NCBI GenBank assembly: GCA_032622095.1
Contig: CP136064.1
Span: forward strand, 250,794,484 to 250,858,483
Origin: Siphonodentalium dalli
Taxonomy: Eukaryota > Mollusca > Scaphopoda > Gadilida > Siphonodentaliidae
DNA: 64,000 nt
Reading direction: 5' to 3'
The notes under the pieces were generated by a model that saw only the letters and a list, made by a program, of their open reading frames with translations, was not told where the DNA came from and made no database searches. A program made the translations under genes and the position numbers. Positions 58,717 through 64,000 of the stretch are shown in pieces. The first letter of the stretch is position 1, and each line of letters opens with the position of its first letter.

Positions 58717-60085
58717 TGGTACGTGGTATACATACAGGAGACTACATCATGGTACGTGTTATACATACAGGGGACTACACCATGCCATGAATCTCTATAC
58801 GCGTTAATGGTACGTGTTATACACACAGGAGACTACATTATGGTACGTTTTATACATACAGGGGACCACATCATGGTACGTGTTATACATACAGGGGACT
58901 AAATCATGGTACGTGTTATACATACAGGGGACTACATCATGGTACGTGTTATACATACAGGGGACTACATCATGGTACGTGTTATACATACAGGGGACTA
59001 AATCATGGTACGTGTTATACATACAGGAGACTACATCATGGTACGTGTTATACATACAGGGGACTACATCGTTGTACGTGTTATACATACAGGGGACCAC
59101 ATCATGATACGTGTTACACATACAGGGGACTAAATCATGGTACGTGTTATACATACAGGGGACTACATCGTGGTACGTGTTATACATACAGGGGACCACA
59201 TCATGGTACGTGTTATACATACAGGGGATCACATCATGGTACGTGTTATACATACAGGGGACTACACCATGGTACGTGTTATACATACAGGGGACTACAC
59301 CATGGTACGTGTTATACATACAGGGGATCACATCATGGTACGTGTTATACATACAGGAGACTACATCATGATACGCGTTATACATACAGGGGACTACACC
59401 ATGCCATGAATCTCTATACGCGTTAATGGTACGTGTTATACACACAGGGGACTACACCTACCCTGAATCTCTATACGCGTTAGTGGTATACATACAGGAG
59501 ACTACATCATGGTACGTGTTATACATACAGGGGACTACACCATGGTACGTGTTATACATACAGGGGACTACATCATGGTACGTGTTATACATACAGGGGA
59601 CTACATCATGATACGTGTTATACATACATGGGACTACATCATGGTACGTGTTATACATACAGGGGACTACACCATGGTACGTGTTATACATACAGGGGAC
59701 TACATCATGGTACGTGTTATACATACAGGTGACTACATCATGATAAGTGTTATACATACAGGGGACTACATCATGGTACGTGTTATACATACAGGAGACA
59801 ACATCATGGTACGTGTTATACATACAGGCGACTACACCGTGGTACGTGTTATACATACAGGAGACTACATCATGGTATGTGTTAAACATACAGGCGACTA
59901 CATCGTGGTACGTGTTATACATACAGGGGACCACATCATGATACGTGTTATACATACAGGGGACTAAATCATGGTACGTGTTATACATACAGGGGACTAC
60001 ATCGTGGTACGTGTTATACATACAGGGGACTAAATCATGGTACGTGTTATACATACAGGAGACTACATCATGCCATGAATCTCTA
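58717..60085 (+). repeat. 33-bp minisatellite, about 40 units
   Basis: The consensus unit is tggtacgtgttatacataca + ggggactacatca. A junction block catgaatctctatacgcgtt + aatgg recurs at about 58788, 59404 and 59464, and in cut form at 60074. The 33-bp period keeps a frame open on both strands; the longest ORF is 58804-59445 on the minus strand, with an 11-residue repeat YHDVVPCMYNT. No start context, splice site or non-repeat end supports a gene. Confidence 0.95.
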
Positions 60086-60169
60086 TACTCTAGCTACGTT
60101 CATATACCATATTCATCAGTTCTAAGTCTGGGGACTTTTGACGGTGAACTTTATAACATAACATTATTG

Positions 60170-60407
60170 TTAATAGTAAGCACTTGATTTTAGAGTTATC
60201 CATCTTACACCCGCAATTTGTCCGTTTTGATCACGTGTTCTGCCAACTTGTGGGCTTCATATCCGAAAATTAATAGATTTCAAAAATCGATATCTAATCA
60301 CTCTGAGCTTTGATGGGTGGGTTCCTCGACTCGAATCAAATATTTTTTACCCCCAAAGCCAAAGAAATAGTAATATATGACCCTCTGATCGGATTGAGTA
60401 CCTTTAA
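60170..60407. mobile_element. Right part of an AGGTACTCAATCC-family element
   Basis: Ends GGATTGAGTACCT then TTAA (60404-60407) and matches 27226-27440 through gagctttgatggg and ctcgaatcaaatatttttta. No left end. Confidence 0.75.
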
Positions 60408-60636
60408 AATATAATGTTTGCAATATATCGCAGTTAGTGTTCGTTTTACACTGTATATATAGCTGTTGTGTGCTGAGTTTGTGTGTATGTTGGCACGTGT
60501 AGGTAGTGTTATCTCAGATAACTTTGTATCCAGAATATGAAACATGTGGCTTGGCGTAAATTAGAACATTATTCTGATGGTTCCCTGATAGGCGTTATAT
60601 AGACATGGACGAGGTCACAACAGAAACCACGTGTCT

Positions 60637-60905
60637 GTTAAAGGCCCACTTAATTTTCGAGTCGCCGATTATTAGTTTTATAGTGACTCGATATACGGTT
60701 TTAATAACAATCTATGCCATAAAATATTATCAAAATGCTATAATTCATCACTATTTGAAACATCTGTGTCTCAGAAGATGCCCACAGAGAAATAGAAAAC
60801 TGCTGAAATCATAGAATGATATCCCCCCTTTGGCACCCAGAATGCAACAGAATTCAAACTTGTTCATTGGAAGGGGAAGAACTCTATATTTAATGTATAG
60901 AGTTA
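60637..60905. repeat. Dispersed element, uninterrupted copy of the 46780-47510 family
   Basis: Starts TTAAAGGCCCACTTAATTTT and carries the gatatacggttttaataac and cagaatgcaacagaatt blocks without the hairpin present in the other copy. It ends in a short hairpin (aactctatatttaatgtatagagtt). Confidence 0.7.
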
Positions 60906-61390
60906 TTAATACTGATTTTTACTTCAATCTTGATGACAAAACGCGTTGGCAACGCAACAAAAACAACATGTCCACAGTTTATTACACCGAATAAGTTGAT
61001 AATACAATGTCTTGGATCTTCCTCTTTCAAATGGGATATACTATATGGCATATATTTATATAATGTGATCTGGGGGTTCGAAAAAAAGTGTGCCTTTAAA
61101 AAACGTTTCACTCCAGAACACTGGTCTAATTTGCACTTGGTAAAAAGCTCATGCATGAAGAAACTTGAGTGTGAGGGCTTGTGTTTTCTTAAGTTGCGAA
61201 ATTCGGCATTTCGACAAGTGAAGTTCGAAACATTTAGTTATATGCACGTTCCTGTTGACAGTGATTAAAATATGATTAACTATGTTAAAACGACCCATAA
61301 CTCGCGTATCCCAATATCCGTCTCGTTTACTGTTGGGTCATAAATTCGCTGTTCATGAAACAGAAGAAAGTGTGATCTTAAGTAATGGTT
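60906..61390. other. Unrecognised stretch with overlapping ORFs
   Basis: A plus-strand ORF of 112 codons (60930-61268) and a minus-strand ORF of 88 codons overlap. Neither shows a domain or good splice signals. Left uncalled. Confidence 0.35.
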
Positions 61391-61395
61391 GGGCA

Positions 61396-61474
61396 CAAGA
61401 ATTGTTCTTTACCAGAATCAATCGAATCGGAGACGAGATTTATTCTGGAAAAGAACAATTCGCGTGCTCTGACC
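61396..61474. repeat. Short inverted repeat
   Basis: caagaattgttctttaccagaat is mirrored by attctggaaaagaacaattcg. ORFs on both strands across it look alike for this reason. Confidence 0.75.
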
Positions 61475-62257
61475 GACTTAGACCACAATTGATCCCACAT
61501 AATGCAATCAACGGGAAATGTGCCGTTGAGTGTGTTTTGACCACGTCGCACAATCCGTGCGCTGGCCGCGATTGGACACAATGTTGGGGTTAGCCACGCC
61601 CAACAACGTACTTAACATGAACTGATTGCCGTTGCATGTAAATAGATATGTCCGAAACAACACGGACTGGTCCCTCTTTGAAGCGCCCGTGCGATTTGTC
61701 TGTTATGAGTTGCGTGTGACGAACAATGGGATAAACACTGAACCATTCCTTCGCCGGCCTTGATAATTGATGTGCTTTACCAAAAATCAAGGAACGATTG
61801 TAACAATGGGATTGTGCTCTAATAAAGAATAATAACCCTGTCTGACATGGAAATGGGCAATATAGAGTGTTTCGATTTGTGACTACTTTATACGTGACAT
61901 GTATGCCATCGAAATAGGTGACACTTCAATCCCAGAGTACATTCTGAAAAGAGGATAAACAAACTTTTTGATCAATATACACGTTTTACTTGTGAAATTG
62001 ATCACGAGTATTCAGTAATAGCTTATTGAAAATGAGTTGAAATACCTGCGAATAATGTGTTTACTGGTTTTATCGGATGCGAACAAAATTATAACATGAG
62101 ATCGGAGAGGCACCATATCATTGTCTACTCTTTTCAAAAGACGTCTCTTGTGACATATGTGCATGACATATATGGTCAAGACCTATGGTCTGGGAGTGAG
62201 GAATTATAAGGAACTCTCTGTAAGCCCAAATCAAGTGCAGACGATTGCTGTGTGTAA

Positions 62258-62362
62258 AAGGCACGGGCGGCGTTCGTTGCAGAAATATTCATATTCAAAT
62301 ATTCATATTCAAATCGCCATATATAGTTTTGTTCATATGCCAAACCTAATCAGCGCGTAAAC
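62258..62362 (+). mobile_element. Left-end fragment of the AGGCACGGGCGG family
   Basis: aaaggcacgggcggcgttcg, aatattcatatt and gttcatatgccaaacctaatcagcgcg match 23545-23665. It ends in a poly-G run at 62363-62386. Confidence 0.75.
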
Positions 62363-62702
62363 AGGGGGGGGGGGTCGGGGGGGGGAAATACAGGATACAA
62401 GGACCGGGTGGGTGGGTGTCCCCGAGCCCGGAATGCAGATTTTGTTCTGATGTCATGCAATGTTTTTCCAAAATCATTTCTAAGACAAATTACAGCTTCA
62501 AAATGAATTGAAACAATCAGATTCATATAGTAGTGCATTCTATAGCCTTATACAAGTGAGGGGGGCTCTATATATTAACAGTTGAAACCATGGTTTGTGT
62601 CCGGTTTTGGTCGAGGAAAAAAATTGCTATGATAAAAAATCCATTCTCATCTTTTCTCATAGTTTATCATGGCTTTTTTAACTTATTATACGTAGAGGAT
62701 AC

Positions 62703-62857
62703 CTGCGTGTTTTGAGTGAATACCGGAAGTATCTCATGAGTGGTCACAGTGAGATACTGGAATCATCAAGAGTGGCCTTTAGGCCACGTGATGATTCCAG
62801 TATCTCACTGTGACCACGAATGATGTAATTCCGGTATTCACTCAACACACGAAGGTT
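62703..62857. repeat. 155-bp hairpin
   Basis: tgcgtgttttgagtgaatac against gtattcactcaacacacg, with inner arms agtgagatactggaatcatc against its mirror, centred on ggcctttaggcc. A related, looser pair sits at 63185-63258 (ctatagtgagata against tatctcactgtag). Confidence 0.88.
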
Positions 62858-63309
62858 TTCTTTTTATTATATGCGCTATTTACTAAAATAGATCGAGGAA
62901 TTAATTCAAAATCGAAATGATTCCGATTCACATCGGCAATACAATTTCTGCACAACAAACAGAGAGACCACGTGGTTCAATAAAATACTGTCGATAACTC
63001 AGAATACACATGCTTCAAAATGTGCGTAATATATCAGATAACTTTATTTCAAATATACCAACTTACTTGCTTGTGTACTATTAGCAATGTGGCATTGCAT
63101 TTTTGTCACTTATTGACACAAAATCGTTATTTGAAGGCTTTTAAATTCTGAGGTGGGATGAATTGTATAGTATAAACAACAAACCGGAAGTTTACCTATA
63201 GTGAGATAATGCTTTAGCCAGAGTAGAATAAAAAGTGTTATCTCACTGTAGGTCAACACCCCCGTGTACGTGGTATCGCCAAAGCCGAGGGTATCGCCAA
63301 AGCCGAGGA

Positions 63310-64000
63310 AATGGGTAAGACATTTTCACGTATATGATATGGGGATATGTTTGTTTCTCGTCGTAAAACAGACATCGAGCATCGTATGTGTATGACCACA
63401 CGAAGCAGGAGTATTTATCCACCAGTTGTCAATCAGACCATTAATTTTTTTTGGCGAATTTTTTCAATGGTGTTTTTGCTTTGCTCACTCAAATTTTCGA
63501 GAACATCCATTCACTAGTATAGTTCCTGGACGTCCACGCTTCCAAAACAAATGCCGGTATATAGTTGAATCTGTCAATGAAGCATAGGATTTGACAGAAT
63601 TTAAAAAATCCGTGTCGTTCTCAATATCCGCGCGATATGAAGGGACCACTGTCGGTCCAGAAAGATGCGAACGGCACAGATGAAGATGCGACCAAACGCC
63701 GAGTTTCTGTGCAGTAAATATGCGTATTACTTAAGGAGTTCTGATGAGTTTTCGAGTGTTGTTATGTGTATCTGAGACTGATCAATTGGACTGCGAATGT
63801 CATCTGAAATATGAATCCATAACATATTCGAAATATTGTGTGCATATATATTATGAATGTGTTTCAATTGAAAGTAATTGAACATCCATCTCAGCATTCA
63901 GATTTGCGATCTCAAGAACGTGAATGAATGATAACGCGATGCCTTTATCACACGCACGTGAATGCTGCAGTTCGCATGCATGCAGCTAATCGGATATTCG
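63310..64000. other. Right edge, nothing recognised
   Basis: No exon, RNA gene or repeat recognised in the last 690 bases. Confidence 0.4.

Noticed and set aside
58804-59445. 213-codon minus-strand ORF
   Set aside because: It is entirely made of the 33-bp minisatellite. The frame is open only because the period is a multiple of three.
60890-61268. Overlapping ORFs of 88 and 112 codons on opposite strands
   Set aside because: No domain, no splice signals, and a start within the end of a dispersed repeat.
1-64000. CRISPR arrays, rRNA or tRNA genes
   Set aside because: The tandem repeats have no variable spacers, and no rRNA or tRNA core motifs were recognised by eye. The sequence is eukaryotic. 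A tRNA scan would be needed to exclude divergent tRNAs.

Overview
This is a window of an animal nuclear genome. It is AT-rich, gene-poor and dominated by repeats. Spliced exons with clear GT/AG boundaries, a Cys-loop receptor, an ABCG half-transporter, a LINE 3' end, long satellite arrays and very many small inverted-repeat DNA elements all point to a metazoan. The frequent ACATGTA-type words, the intron-less Cys-loop receptor and the LDLa/PPxY membrane protein suggest a marine invertebrate, most likely a lophotrochozoan such as a mollusc or brachiopod. The species is inference. No bacterial, organellar or viral gene set is present.

Only three protein genes are supported. (1) + strand, 9906-12764: two 3' exons of a small type I membrane protein with one LDL-receptor class A module, a transmembrane helix and a PPxY tail. 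(2) - strand, 48554-49750: a complete single-exon Cys-loop ligand-gated ion channel. (3) - strand, 55569 to 52343: three consecutive exons of an ABCG half-transporter whose splice phases join exactly. Its ATP-binding domain should lie to the right of the window and its C-terminus was not found. A 5'-truncated LINE (51163-51663) and a possible terminal exon (14882-15060) are the only other coding-like pieces. I see no functional link between the three genes.

Layout: 1-9 kb holds minisatellite and degenerate tandem repeats, a hairpin and hAT-like debris. 9-13 kb is the LDLa gene with a large foldback, tandem repeats and inverted-repeat elements in its intron. 13-16.5 kb has two tandem copies of a retroelement-like repeat and a foldback that carries a satellite. 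16.9-23 kb is a complex inverted repeat around a 42-bp minisatellite, with a hAT-type and a TTAA-type insertion inside. 23-34 kb is a run of small TTAA-flanked elements and hairpins. 35-41 kb has hAT-like copies and poly-G/C tracts. 42-45.5 kb is a 383-bp satellite. 46-50 kb has more dispersed repeats and the ion-channel gene. 51-60 kb is the ABCG gene, whose introns hold at least four inserted elements and a 33-bp minisatellite that is itself split by nested transposons. 60-64 kb is repeats again.

The most interesting content is the mobile DNA. At least six sequence-distinct inverted-repeat families end in TTAA (piggyBac-type target). Four insertions carry 8-bp direct duplications (hAT-type), three exact and one with a single mismatch. 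Two families show a twin-hairpin design in which each terminal arm is itself a 69-91 bp palindrome. Several insertions can be checked against empty sites that sit elsewhere in the same window.
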